Assembly: GCF_900156465.1 (NCBI RefSeq) | Contig: NZ_LT707064.1 | Span: forward strand, 1,152,001 to 1,216,000 | Origin: Pseudomonas sp. 7SR1 | Lineage (GTDB): Bacteria; Pseudomonadota; Gammaproteobacteria; Pseudomonadales; Pseudomonadaceae | DNA: 64,000 bases | Direction of reading: 5' to 3' | In this document: piece by piece, positions 39,231 to 48,072 of the stretch | Position numbering within the stretch: position 1 is the stretch's first letter | Layout of the letters: each line of letters begins with the position of its first letter | Program-made: the position numbers and the translations under genes | Notes under the pieces: generated by a model | The model's input: the letters and a program-made list of their open reading frames with translations, nothing else | What the model was told of the DNA's origin: nothing | Databases searched by the model: none

Positions 39231-39830
39231 ATGTCACCGGCCGCACCCTACCCCACTCTGATCCAGGCGTTGCGGACCGAAACCGCTGAACTGCACGTCG
39301 CCCTGGAAAAACGCCTGCCGTTTTTCTCCCAACAGCTGGATCTCGATCTGTATCGGCGCCTGATGGTGGCCTACTACGGCTTTTATCAGCCATTGGAACA
39401 ACGACTCCATGCCCTGGCGCTGGCCGGGCTGGACCAGCCCCTGCGAGTCAAGCTCCCAGTGCTGAGGGCGGATCTCACGGCACTGGGCCTGGACGAAGCG
39501 GCTATCGAGGCGCTGCCCCTTTGCAGCGAGTTGCCCGTTATCGACTCTCGTGCCGCCGCGCTTGGGGTTTCCTATGTCCTGGAAGGCGCAACCCTGGGCG
39601 GCCAGATCCTGCGGCGCAGGGTGGCCGAGCAGCTTGGCCTCGACGCCAGCAGCGGGGCAGCATTTCTCAACGTATACGGCGAGCTGACGGGGCGGCGCTG
39701 GAAGGACTTCCTGGAGTACCTGGGCGACAGGAACCTTGGCGATGGCCAAACGCTCGAAGTCACACATGCTGCCAAAACGACATTTATCTGCTTTGAACGC
39801 TGGCTGGACAGCCAGGAGGTCCTGTTATGA
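39231..39830 (+). CDS. bphO: Biliverdin-producing heme oxygenase BphO
   Basis: This 199-residue all-helical heme oxygenase opens heme to biliverdin, the chromophore of the next gene's product. The proximal heme ligand is the His in TAELHVALEKRLP (about H22). The distal-helix glycines are in GVSYVLEGATLGGQIL. The LMVAYYGFYQPLEQRL segment is typical of the bacterial BphO/PigA group. The start is MSPAAPYPTLIQALR. The stop overlaps bphP by 4 bp, giving the standard bphO-bphP operon. Confidence 0.95.
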   Translation: MSPAAPYPTLIQALRTETAELHVALEKRLPFFSQQLDLDLYRRLMVAYYGFYQPLEQRLHALALAGLDQPLRVKLPVLRADLTALGLDEAAIEALPLCSELPVIDSRAAALGVSYVLEGATLGGQILRRRVAEQLGLDASSGAAFLNVYGELTGRRWKDFLEYLGDRNLGDGQTLEVTHAAKTTFICFERWLDSQEVLL

Positions 39831-42061
39831 ACCCTGAAAACCAAGAGGCCTTCGAAGAGCTGCTGGCCAACTGCGCAGACGAACCGATTCGGTTCCCCGG
39901 CGCCATCCAGCCTCACGGCGTGCTGGTGATGCTGTCCGAACCCGACTTCGTGATCCGCCAGGTCAGTGCCAACGTATCGCAGCTGATGGGACATGATCCC
40001 GAGGCGCTGTTGGGGCAGACGCTGGACGTGCTGCTGGGGCCGGAGCAGGCAGCAGCCATCCTTGACGCCCGGCGCATCGAAGCAGGCCACGACAACGCAC
40101 CGCTGGATATTCTCGTGAACCGGCACCGCTTCGACGCGCTGGTCCATCGTCACCAGGGCGTACTGATCGTCGAACTCGAGCAGCACCTGAGCGACTATCG
40201 TCCGGAAGGCGTCAGCGGCGAAGCCGATATGGGGCGCATGCTCCAGCGTCTGCACAGCGCGAAAAGCCTTCAGGCCCTCTACGAAATCAGCGTTCGGGAA
40301 ATCCAGGCCATGACCGGCTATGACCGCGTGCTGATCTATCGTTTCGAGGAAGAGGGCCACGGCCAGGTGATCGCCGAGGCCAGCGCGCCATCGATGGAGC
40401 TTTACAAGGGCCTGTTCTTCCCGGCCTCGGATATCCCCGAACAGGCCCGGGAGCTGTATCGCACCAACTGGTTGCGGATCATCCCCAACGCCGATTACAC
40501 GCCGGTACCGCTGGTTCCGAATCTGCGCCCCGACACCCGGGCGCCCCTGGACCTGAGCTTCGCGACCCTGCGCAGTGTCTCGCCGATCCACCGGCAATAT
40601 ATGAAGAACATGGGGGTGCTGTCGTCCATGAGCATCTCGCTGATGGACGGTGAACGCCTGTGGGGCCTGATCAGTTGCGGCAACCGTAAGCCCTTGCTCG
40701 TCCCCCATGAGATGCGCAAGGCCTGCCAGACCATCGGTCAGGTCCTGTCACTGCAGATCAGCGCCATGGAAGCACTGGAGCTGAGCCGTCAACGAGACGC
40801 CAAGCTCGAGGACCTCGGCATACTTGCCAAGGCCATGGCCGAGTCCAGCGATAACGTCTTCGACGGCTTGTCCCATGAGCCACAACGCTTGATGGACCTG
40901 ACCGGTGCCAGCGGCGTCGCGATTATCGAGGACAACAAGCTGCATCGCCACGGCCAGTGCCCTGAACCGGAGCAGATCCGGGCGCTGCACCAGTGGATCC
41001 TCGAAAGCGGGCAACCGGTGTTTTCGCACCATCAACTGGGCAGCGTCTACGCCCCGGCCCGCGGTTACCAGGACGTGGTGAGCGGCGTGCTGGCGATTCA
41101 CCTGCCCAAGCCTGTGGAAAACGGCGTGCTGTGGTTCCGGCCCGAAGTGAAGGAAACCATCCATTGGAGCGGTGACCCACAGAAACCCCTGGACCTGGAA
41201 AACAGCGAGAACGGCCTGCGCCTGCGCCCCCGGACATCCTTCGAGATCTGGAAAGTCGAAATGGCCGGCATCAGCAACAGATGGAGCCATGGCGAACTGT
41301 TCGCCGCCAACGACCTGCGGCGCTCGGCCCTGGAAAACGACCTGGCCCGGCAAGTGCTCAAGGAGCGCCAGGCCGTGCACGCTCGCGACGAGCTGGTGGC
41401 AGTGGTTTCCCACGACCTGCGCAGCCCGATGACGGTCATTTCCATGCTCTGCGGCATGATGCAGAAGTCCTTCAGTTCCGACGGTTCCCACAGTTCGAAG
41501 CGAATCGCCTCGGCCATCGACACCATGCAACAGGCCACCAGCCGCATGAACACGCTGCTGGAAGACTTGCTCGACACCTCGCGAATCGACGCCGGACGCT
41601 ACACCATCAATCCCAAGCCAATGGAAGTCAGCCAGATATTCGACGACGCCTGTTCGCTGTTGACGCCGCTGGCCAGCGCCAAGGCCATCAATATCTCGTT
41701 CCATGCCGAACCCGACCTGAAGATCAAGGCCGACCCCGAACGGTTGTTCCAGGTGCTGTCCAACCTGATTGGAAACGCCATCAAGTTCACGCCGCACGAA
41801 GGCGTCATTGGCATCAGCGCGATGTCGGTGGGCAACGAGATCGTGTTCAGCGTTCGCGATTCCGGCCAAGGCATCGCGCCGGAGCAGTTACCCCACATCT
41901 TTGATCGCTATTGGACAATCAAGGAAGGCAACCCCAGCGGCACCGGTCTTGGATTGTATATTTCCAAGGGGATTGTCCAGGCCCATGGCGGTAAACTGCA
42001 CGCCGAAAGCCAGCCCGGCCAAGGCAGTGAGTTCCGCTTCACTGTCCCGAAAATCGACTGA
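39827..42061 (+). CDS. bphP: Bacteriophytochrome histidine kinase BphP
   Basis: This 744-residue red/far-red photoreceptor kinase has PAS-GAF-PHY-HisKA-HATPase layout. The biliverdin-linking Cys is C16 (ANCADEP), followed by FPGAIQPHG. The GAF domain has the PASDIP motif (D202) and SPIH with H255. The PHY tongue has PRTSFEIW (468-475). The kinase H-box is VVSHDLRSPM (H529), with NLIGNAIKF, DSGQGI and GTGLGLYISKG. At the usual C-H-H position after LIS the sequence is CGN, so the D-ring-contacting His is replaced by Gly285. No response-regulator gene follows. Confidence 0.96.
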   Translation: MNPENQEAFEELLANCADEPIRFPGAIQPHGVLVMLSEPDFVIRQVSANVSQLMGHDPEALLGQTLDVLLGPEQAAAILDARRIEAGHDNAPLDILVNRHRFDALVHRHQGVLIVELEQHLSDYRPEGVSGEADMGRMLQRLHSAKSLQALYEISVREIQAMTGYDRVLIYRFEEEGHGQVIAEASAPSMELYKGLFFPASDIPEQARELYRTNWLRIIPNADYTPVPLVPNLRPDTRAPLDLSFATLRSVSPIHRQYMKNMGVLSSMSISLMDGERLWGLISCGNRKPLLVPHEMRKACQTIGQVLSLQISAMEALELSRQRDAKLEDLGILAKAMAESSDNVFDGLSHEPQRLMDLTGASGVAIIEDNKLHRHGQCPEPEQIRALHQWILESGQPVFSHHQLGSVYAPARGYQDVVSGVLAIHLPKPVENGVLWFRPEVKETIHWSGDPQKPLDLENSENGLRLRPRTSFEIWKVEMAGISNRWSHGELFAANDLRRSALENDLARQVLKERQAVHARDELVAVVSHDLRSPMTVISMLCGMMQKSFSSDGSHSSKRIASAIDTMQQATSRMNTLLEDLLDTSRIDAGRYTINPKPMEVSQIFDDACSLLTPLASAKAINISFHAEPDLKIKADPERLFQVLSNLIGNAIKFTPHEGVIGISAMSVGNEIVFSVRDSGQGIAPEQLPHIFDRYWTIKEGNPSGTGLGLYISKGIVQAHGGKLHAESQPGQGSEFRFTVPKID

Positions 42062-42103
42062 ACCGGGCAACGCCCCTCCTGACAAACTGGAACCCGAAGC
42101 CCA

Positions 42104-42550
42104 ATGGCCTCATTGAACAAGCAGCAGAAACGCGCCAAACGCGCAAAGGAAAAAGCCAAGCAGATTCGCATGAGCGGCCGCAAGGCCTCGCCCATGTACG
42201 GCGATCCTGCCTACGCCACCGCCCAGCCACCGGTCTATGTACTGGAACTGTTCGCCAAGCTGCGCGAAGCCGAGGCCATCGGTCGCGGCGAACTGCTCGA
42301 CACGCTGCTGTCCTCCCTGAGTGTGATGATCGCTGAGCGACCAGGCCTGCTGGACCTGAAAAACGCCGAGAACGAAAGCATGGCGGCCACCAACCTGGCT
42401 GCCGACATGCTGGTGGACTACCGCATGTGGACCGATGACATGGACCGCGAAACGGCACAGCGCTGGCTCAGCACGCCGGAGTTCATCAAGGATTTCAGCG
42501 AAGCGCTGGACCGCTATCGCCAGTCCATGGAAGAACCGGCCGGCGAATAA
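42104..42550 (+). CDS. Hypothetical protein with basic KQQKR N-terminus (paralogue B)
   Basis: This 148-residue protein starts MASLNKQQKRAKRAKEKAKQ, matching the tail of the protein at 37777-38184. A helical acidic domain follows (PVYVLELFAKLREAEAIGRGELL; AADMLVDYRMWTDDMDRETAQRWLSTPEF). It lies 42 bp after bphP. Shared features with paralogue A are LF-x3-R-x-AE, then YR-x-x-T-x-x-(V/M)D-x-x-TA-x-x-W. The function is unknown. Confidence 0.75.
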   Translation: MASLNKQQKRAKRAKEKAKQIRMSGRKASPMYGDPAYATAQPPVYVLELFAKLREAEAIGRGELLDTLLSSLSVMIAERPGLLDLKNAENESMAATNLAADMLVDYRMWTDDMDRETAQRWLSTPEFIKDFSEALDRYRQSMEEPAGE

Positions 42551-42562
42551 ACCTGTCGTCGG

Positions 42563-43015
42563 CTATTCGTCACTGTTCCAATGGAACACCAGCTTGCGTG
42601 GAGCGCCACTGCCGATGTTGGCGGTGTCGCGCCGCTCCTCATCGTTACGTGTCGCCACCACCGTGTATTTGCCCGGTGGCAGTTGCACGAAAACCAGAGG
42701 TCCGGCCTGATCCAGCGTCAGCAGCGTTTGCCCGGACGCATTGCCAATAGCGATGTCCACATCCGCGACATACCTGTTTTCCGGCCCGATCGCGAAGGTC
42801 ACGTGCAGGTTATACCCCTGGGCCTGGCTGATGGCGCGGGCTTCATCCTCACCGATCCCACCGGACAGATAAGTGATGCCGTTCTGCTGCAACGGCTGGA
42901 CCTGCACACCGGAGCTGTCGATGGGGGCGAGGTTGGTGGCGTTGAGCGCCAGGATAGGAAACAGCAGCGCCACAGCCGCAAGGGAAGACAACAGAACGCA
43001 CCGGGTCAGTTTCAT
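42563..43015 (-). CDS. Exported beta-sandwich protein (carboxypeptidase-regulatory-like)
   Basis: This 150-residue protein has a signal peptide (MKLTRCVLLSSLAAVALLFPILA, cut near ALNA). A single beta-rich domain follows, with the pattern VDIAIGNASGQTLLTLDQAGPLVFVQLPPGKYTVVATRN, close to carboxypeptidase-regulatory/CARDB-like folds in which a conserved P-x-G-x-Y loop is present. No enzymatic motif is seen. Periplasmic location is likely and the function unknown. It is convergent with paralogue B and ends 12 bp after it. Confidence 0.75.
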   Translation of the reverse strand: MKLTRCVLLSSLAAVALLFPILALNATNLAPIDSSGVQVQPLQQNGITYLSGGIGEDEARAISQAQGYNLHVTFAIGPENRYVADVDIAIGNASGQTLLTLDQAGPLVFVQLPPGKYTVVATRNDEERRDTANIGSGAPRKLVFHWNSDE

Positions 43016-43528
43016 GGCGAAGACTCCAGGATCTGGAAAACAACTTCACACGAACACACCTTTGATCCGTAACGCCCGACGTGGTTTAGACCGATTGGAA
43101 GTAGGCCGTAGAACGTACCGCTCTCCTGGACCGTTCTTGGTACTCGACACAGCAATGAGATTCAGCGCTGCAGAACAAAAGCGCACGCCAGAAATTCCTC
43201 GCTCCTGCCCGGCCGTTCTGCCCTGATGCGGCCGGTATCCAAGCGCAACGGCAACGCTTATCCGTTAACCCTTCCAACCCCCGCCCAAAGCTGGCACCAT
43301 CGCGCCTTTTTTTACGCAACTCCCCGGGCTCTTCATCGGTAAACAGGGTTCAAACGGCCGTTCGGTTGTTGATGGCGCGACAGTCTGCTGTGCCTATGCG
43401 ACAACCTGCCACACATCACCGGTTTACCACCCGCAGCGCTGTTGGCTGTCATTCGGACGCATGCTAGCTTGGCCGCCTCGCCAGGAAGGCCACCAACAGC
43501 AAGGGAGCACATACCATGAGGACCGCAC
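43016..43528. other. Gene-free stretch of 513 bp
   Basis: This lies between the divergent start of the exported beta-sandwich protein and the amino-acid ABC operon, so it must hold both promoters. No convincing RNA gene, REP unit, terminator or sigma-54 promoter was seen. Confidence 0.6.
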
Positions 43529-44302
43529 ATGGCCCAGGCCACGCCCGCGCTTGAAATCCGCAACCTGCACAAACGCTACGGACAGCTGGAGGTGCTCAAG
43601 GGCGTCTCGCTGACCGCCCGCGACGGCGACGTGATCTCGATCCTGGGTTCGTCCGGGTCCGGCAAGTCCACGTTCCTGCGCTGCATCAACCTGCTGGAAA
43701 ACCCCAACCAGGGCCAGATCCTGGTGGCCGGCGAAGAGCTCAAGCTCAAGGCCGCGAAAAACGGTGAGCTGGTGGCCGCCGACGGCAGGCAGATCAATCG
43801 CATGCGCAGCGAGATCGGTTTTGTATTTCAAAACTTTAACCTCTGGCCGCACATGAGCGTGCTCGACAACATCATCGAAGCCCCGCGCCGCGTCCTTGGC
43901 CAGAGCAAGGCCGAAGCCATCGAAGTGGCCGAGGCCCTGCTGGCCAAGGTCGGCATCGCCGACAAGCGTCACGCCTACCCCGCCGAGCTGTCCGGCGGCC
44001 AGCAGCAGCGCGCGGCCATCGCACGTACCCTGGCCATGCAGCCCAAGGTGATTCTGTTCGACGAGCCCACCTCCGCCCTTGACCCGGAAATGGTCCAGGA
44101 AGTACTTAGTGTGATCCGCGCCCTGGCCGAAGAAGGTCGCACCATGCTGCTGGTGACCCACGAAATGGGCTTCGCCCGTCAGGTTTCCAGCGAAGTGGTG
44201 TTCCTTCATCAGGGCCTGGTCGAGGAGCAAGGATCGCCACAGCAGGTCTTCGAAAACCCGCTTTCGGCGCGCTGCAAACAATTCATGTCCAGCAACCGCT
44301 AA
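43529..44302 (+). CDS. Polar amino-acid ABC transporter ATP-binding protein
   Basis: This 257-residue ATPase drives import of a polar amino acid. Walker A is [10 protein letters not shown] (about 40-49), the signature is [16 protein letters not shown] (about 155) and Walker B is [15 protein letters not shown], followed by the switch His in [10 protein letters not shown]. It closely resembles HisP/ArtP-type ATPases of the PAAT family. It is the first gene of a four-gene operon (ATPase, binding protein, two permeases); the binding protein starts 13 bp later. Confidence 0.95.
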   Translation: MAQATPALEIRNLHKRYGQLEVLKGVSLTARDGDVISILGSSGSGKSTFLRCINLLENPNQGQILVAGEELKLKAAKNGELVAADGRQINRMRSEIGFVFQNFNLWPHMSVLDNIIEAPRRVLGQSKAEAIEVAEALLAKVGIADKRHAYPAELSGGQQQRAAIARTLAMQPKVILFDEPTSALDPEMVQEVLSVIRALAEEGRTMLLVTHEMGFARQVSSEVVFLHQGLVEEQGSPQQVFENPLSARCKQFMSSNR

Positions 44303-44315
44303 CGGAGCAGTACAT

Positions 44316-45071
44316 ATGCAGATCTACAAGAAGTTTTTCCTGGCCGCTGCCGCCGGCCTGGTGTTCTCTGCCAACGCCATGGCGGCTGAAAAGCTGCAGA
44401 TGGGCATCGAAGCAGCCTACCCCCCCTTCAACAACAAGGACGCCAGCGGTCAGGTCGTAGGCTTCGACAAAGACATCGGCGATGCCCTGTGCGCCAAGAT
44501 GAAAGTCGAGTGCGGCGTGGTCACCTCCGACTGGGACGGCATCATCCCGGCCCTGAACGCCAAGAAATTCGACTTCCTGATCTCTTCCCTGTCGATCACC
44601 GAAGAACGCAAGCAAGCGGTGGATTTCACCGACCCGTACTACTCCAACAAACTGCAATTCATTGCGCCCAAGAACGTTGACTTCAAGACCGACCCTGCCA
44701 CTCTCAAAGGCAAGATCATCGGCGCTCAACGCGCCACCCTGGCCGGTACCTGGCTCGAAGACCTGGGCGACGACGACATCACCATCAAACTCTACGACAC
44801 CCAGGAAAACGCCTATCTGGACCTGACTTCCGGTCGTGTCGACGCGATCCTGGCGGACAAGTACGTCAACTACGACTGGCTGAAGACCGATGCCGGCCGC
44901 GCCTACGAATTCAAGGGCGATCCGGTGGTGGAAAGCGACAAGATCGGCATTGCCGTGCGCAAGGGTGACAATGACCTGCGCAACCGGCTCAACGCCGCCC
45001 TGAAGGAAATCGTTGCCGACGGCACCTACAAGAAAATCAACGACAAGTACTTCCCGTTCAGCATCTATTGA
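44316..45071 (+). CDS. Polar amino-acid ABC transporter substrate-binding protein
   Basis: This 251-residue periplasmic binding protein has a signal peptide (MQIYKKFFLAAAAGLVFSANAMA). The HisJ/LAO-type fold shows LQMGIEAAYPPFNNKDASGQVVGFDKDIG, SDWDGIIPALNAKKFDFLISSLSITEERKQAVDFT and a second lobe GKIIGAQRATLAGTWLED. The SLSITEERKQAVDF motif and acidic residues are typical of binders for basic amino acids (Lys, Arg, ornithine, His), but the substrate is not certain. Confidence 0.93.
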   Translation: MQIYKKFFLAAAAGLVFSANAMAAEKLQMGIEAAYPPFNNKDASGQVVGFDKDIGDALCAKMKVECGVVTSDWDGIIPALNAKKFDFLISSLSITEERKQAVDFTDPYYSNKLQFIAPKNVDFKTDPATLKGKIIGAQRATLAGTWLEDLGDDDITIKLYDTQENAYLDLTSGRVDAILADKYVNYDWLKTDAGRAYEFKGDPVVESDKIGIAVRKGDNDLRNRLNAALKEIVADGTYKKINDKYFPFSIY

Positions 45072-45146
45072 TCCTGACGTGCCTGGCCGGTGCCGCTCCC
45101 CGCGGCCCCGGCCCTTAGCAAAGCCTGCCGATATGAACACGTACCC

Positions 45147-45842
45147 ATGATCATCGACCTCTACGGATTCGGCCCGGCGCTCGCCGCCGGCGCGCTGATG
45201 ACCGTCAAGCTGGCGCTCTCGGCCCTGTGCCTGGGGCTGGTGCTCGGCCTGCTCGGCGCCTTGGCCAAGACTTCACCGTACAAGCCCCTGCAATGGCTTG
45301 GCGGCACCTATTCGACACTGGTCCGCGGCGTCCCGGAATTGCTCTGGGTGCTGCTGATCTACTTTGGCACCGTCAACCTGATGCGTGCCATGGGCGAGTA
45401 TTTCGGCCTCCCCGATCTTGCCCTCGATGCCTTCACCGCCGGCGTCATCGCCCTTGGGCTGTGCTTCGGCGCCTATGCCACGGAAGTCTTTCGCGGCGCG
45501 ATCCTGGCGATCCCCAAGGGCCACCGTGAGGCCGGCGTGGCCCTGGGCCTGTCGAAATGGCGGATTTTCACCCGGTTGATCATGCCGCAGATGTGGCGCA
45601 TCGCCCTGCCCGGCCTGGGCAACCTGTTCATGATCCTGATGAAAGACACCGCCCTGGTCTCGGTGATCGGCCTGGAAGAAATCATGCGCCACACGCAAAT
45701 AGGCGTGACCGTGTCCAAGCAACCGTTCACTTTCTACATGGTGGCGGCGTTCATGTACCTGGGCCTGACGATCCTCGCCATGGCCGGCATGCATGTGCTG
45801 GAACGACGAGCGGCCCGCGGCTTTGCCAGGAGTACCCAATGA
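45147..45842 (+). CDS. Amino-acid ABC transporter permease (HisQ-like)
   Basis: This 231-residue inner-membrane permease has five to six helices. It starts MIIDLYGFGPALAAGALMTVKLAL; the EAA loop is FRGAILAIPKGHREAGVALGLSKW. It pairs with the next permease. Its stop overlaps that gene's start by 4 bp. Confidence 0.94.
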   Translation: MIIDLYGFGPALAAGALMTVKLALSALCLGLVLGLLGALAKTSPYKPLQWLGGTYSTLVRGVPELLWVLLIYFGTVNLMRAMGEYFGLPDLALDAFTAGVIALGLCFGAYATEVFRGAILAIPKGHREAGVALGLSKWRIFTRLIMPQMWRIALPGLGNLFMILMKDTALVSVIGLEEIMRHTQIGVTVSKQPFTFYMVAAFMYLGLTILAMAGMHVLERRAARGFARSTQ

Positions 45843-46528
45843 ACTGGGAAGTCATCATCAAGTGGCTGCCGAAACTGGCCCAGGGCGCGACCCTGACCCT
45901 GGAGCTGGTCGCCATCGCCGTGCTCGCCGGCCTGCTGCTGGCGATTCCGCTGGGCATCGCCCGCTCTTCTCGCCTGTGGTACGTACGGGCGCTGCCCTAC
46001 GCCTATATCTTCTTTTTCCGTGGCACGCCGCTGCTGGTCCAACTGTTCCTGGTCTATTACGGCCTGGCGCAATTCGATGCCGTGCGCAGCAGCGCCCTGT
46101 GGCCGTACCTGCGGGATCCGTTCTGGTGCGCCACGGCCACCATGACCCTGCACACCGCAGCTTACATCGCCGAGATCCTGCGCGGCGCGATCCAGGCCAT
46201 TCCCCGTGGCGAGATCGAGGCGGCACGCGCCCTGGGCATGTCGCGGCCCAAGGCGCTGTTCTACATCATCCTGCCCCGCGCCGCGCGAATCGGCCTGCCG
46301 GCCTACAGTAACGAAGTGATCCTGATGCTCAAGGCCAGCGCCCTGGCCAGTACCGTGACCCTGCTGGAGCTCACCGGCATGGCCCGCACCATCATTGCCC
46401 GTACCTACCTGCCGGTTGAGATCTTCTTCGCGGCCGGTATGTTCTATCTGTTGATGGCGTTTGTGCTGGTGCAAGGCTTCAAGCAGCTGGAGCGCTGGTT
46501 GCGCGTCGATGCCTGCCAGGGACGCTGA
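45839..46528 (+). CDS. Amino-acid ABC transporter permease (HisM-like)
   Basis: This 229-residue permease starts MNWEVIIKWLPKLAQGATLTLEL. The YAYIFFFRGTPLLVQLFLVYYG segment and the EAA loop LRGAIQAIPRGEIEAARALGMSRPK are typical. The 3' end overlaps the methyltransferase gene by 20 bp, so translation of the latter probably depends on this gene. Confidence 0.94.
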   Translation: MNWEVIIKWLPKLAQGATLTLELVAIAVLAGLLLAIPLGIARSSRLWYVRALPYAYIFFFRGTPLLVQLFLVYYGLAQFDAVRSSALWPYLRDPFWCATATMTLHTAAYIAEILRGAIQAIPRGEIEAARALGMSRPKALFYIILPRAARIGLPAYSNEVILMLKASALASTVTLLELTGMARTIIARTYLPVEIFFAAGMFYLLMAFVLVQGFKQLERWLRVDACQGR

Positions 46529-47762
46529 AACGGTCGTCTTGACGGGCGAGGCATTACTCGCCCGCTTCAGGGCGCTGGACGCTTTTCTCACTGCGCACCA
46601 AGGGTTGTGGAAACCCCGGCCGTTCACCCATCTGCAACTACCCTGGGAAACGTCCTACCCGGAGTTAGCCCAATGGCTACGCCGACGTTCGCTGGAAGAG
46701 GCGGAAAATGACCATCACCAGCCTTGGCTGATTGAAAACGCCCCCGCACCGTTTCCCGAATGGGCGGCTGTCGCCCATGGGTTGAGCACGATCGGCCCAC
46801 TGCCTGGCATGGCGCTCGAAGCGCCTGCCCATCGCCTCGACGTCGAGGTGCCCGGCCGCAAGTGGCAGCAGATCGAGGCCTTCGCCAGTCGCCTGGACTT
46901 TTCCAGCGAACCGAGCCATTGGCTCGACTGGTGCGCCGGTAAAGGCCATCTCGGCCGGCGCCTGCTGCGCGGCACACAGCGCCTGACCTGCCTGGAATAT
47001 GATCCGGCCCTGGTCGCCAACGGCCAGCAACTGAGCCAGCGCCACCACCTGAGCGCCACCCATGTGCGACAAGACGTGCTGGCGCAGGACGCAGCCCAAG
47101 CGATCCACTCCGAACACACGCCTGTCGCCCTGCATGCCTGCGGCGACCTCCATGTACGGCTCATGCAACTGGCCAGCGCCGCCCATTGCAAGCAGATGGC
47201 CATCGCACCGTGCTGCTACAACCGCATCGGCGCCGAACACTACCAACCCCTGTCCGACGCAGCCAAAGGTTCTGCCTTGCAACTGTCGCTGGAAGACCTC
47301 GGCCTGCCACTGAGCGAAACCGTTACCGCCGGCGCACGGGTGCGAAGGCAACGAGACCACTCCATGGCCTGGCGCCTGGGTTTCGATCTGCTGCAACGGC
47401 AAATCCGGGGTAGCGACAGCTATCTGCCGACGCCCTCGCTTCCCACGTCCTGGCTGGAGAAAACCTTCGCCCAATACTGCACCGATCTGGCGGCCCTGAA
47501 AGACTTATCCACAATCGGCTCGCCTGACTGGGCAGCCTTGGAAGCAGCGGGCCATCAACGCCTGGCCCAGGTACGCAACCTGGAGTTGCTACGAAGCCTG
47601 TTCCGCCGTCCCCTGGAGCTGTGGCTGGTTGTGGACAGGGCTCTTTTTCTGATTCAAGAAGGCTATGAGGTTCGCCTTGGGACCTTCTGCGAAGCGACCC
47701 TGACACCTCGAAACCTGATGCTGTTGGCTGAGCGTTGCGCAGAAGCAACACCCTGTGGATAA
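46509..47762 (+). CDS. SAM-dependent methyltransferase, METTL25-like (Methyltransf_32 type)
   Basis: This 417-residue protein starts MPARDAETVVLTGEALLAR. In the middle is the SAM-binding motif DWCAGKGHLGRRLL (about 153-166), followed by ALHACGDLHVRLM and the CC pair in MAIAPCCYNRIGAEHY. The GKGHL and PCCY signatures match the family that includes eukaryotic METTL25 and bacterial methyltransferases of unknown target. The N-terminal and C-terminal parts are helical and not recognised. It overlaps the upstream ABC permease by 20 bp. Substrate is unknown. Confidence 0.82.
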   Translation: MPARDAETVVLTGEALLARFRALDAFLTAHQGLWKPRPFTHLQLPWETSYPELAQWLRRRSLEEAENDHHQPWLIENAPAPFPEWAAVAHGLSTIGPLPGMALEAPAHRLDVEVPGRKWQQIEAFASRLDFSSEPSHWLDWCAGKGHLGRRLLRGTQRLTCLEYDPALVANGQQLSQRHHLSATHVRQDVLAQDAAQAIHSEHTPVALHACGDLHVRLMQLASAAHCKQMAIAPCCYNRIGAEHYQPLSDAAKGSALQLSLEDLGLPLSETVTAGARVRRQRDHSMAWRLGFDLLQRQIRGSDSYLPTPSLPTSWLEKTFAQYCTDLAALKDLSTIGSPDWAALEAAGHQRLAQVRNLELLRSLFRRPLELWLVVDRALFLIQEGYEVRLGTFCEATLTPRNLMLLAERCAEATPCG

Positions 47763-47828
47763 CTCTGTTGATGAAATACACCTGGATCCAATAAATTCGC
47801 CATTTCCTGACCGATTCAAGGCTGGTCA

Positions 47829-47852
47829 TTTTTTATTCATATGAATAAAAAA
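47829..47852. repeat. Perfect 24-bp AT-rich palindrome
   Basis: The half-site TTTTTTATTCAT is followed directly by its complement with no loop. It lies in a 310-bp gap between the methyltransferase and FkbM genes. It could be an operator for a dimeric regulator or a weak bidirectional terminator. Apart from this and a nearby DnaA-box-like TGTGGATAA (47754-47762) I see nothing in the gap. Confidence 0.7.
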
Positions 47853-48072
47853 CCATGAAAACAGGCATTTGCACGCAAACGCGAAAGCTGTCACAGAATT
47901 ACAATATTCCTTGCGCCTGACCCTGCCCGTTGTGCATAAGCGCCCAATCAAAACGACATAACCGCCGAATCCTAGGGTGCTCTGCGCCAACAATTGCACC
48001 CACCGTGCCCGTGCAGTACAACAGTTCCATTTATCGTGACAGACACCCTGCCGACGCACTCAAGGACTGACC

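Noticed and set aside
47505..47762. Two perfect DnaA boxes (47505-47513 and 47754-47762) as a replication origin or DnaA-titrating site
   Set aside because: One lies inside the methyltransferase coding region, there are only two in 258 bp, no dnaA or partition gene is nearby, and another single box occurs in aguA (59738-59746). Chance is the simplest view.
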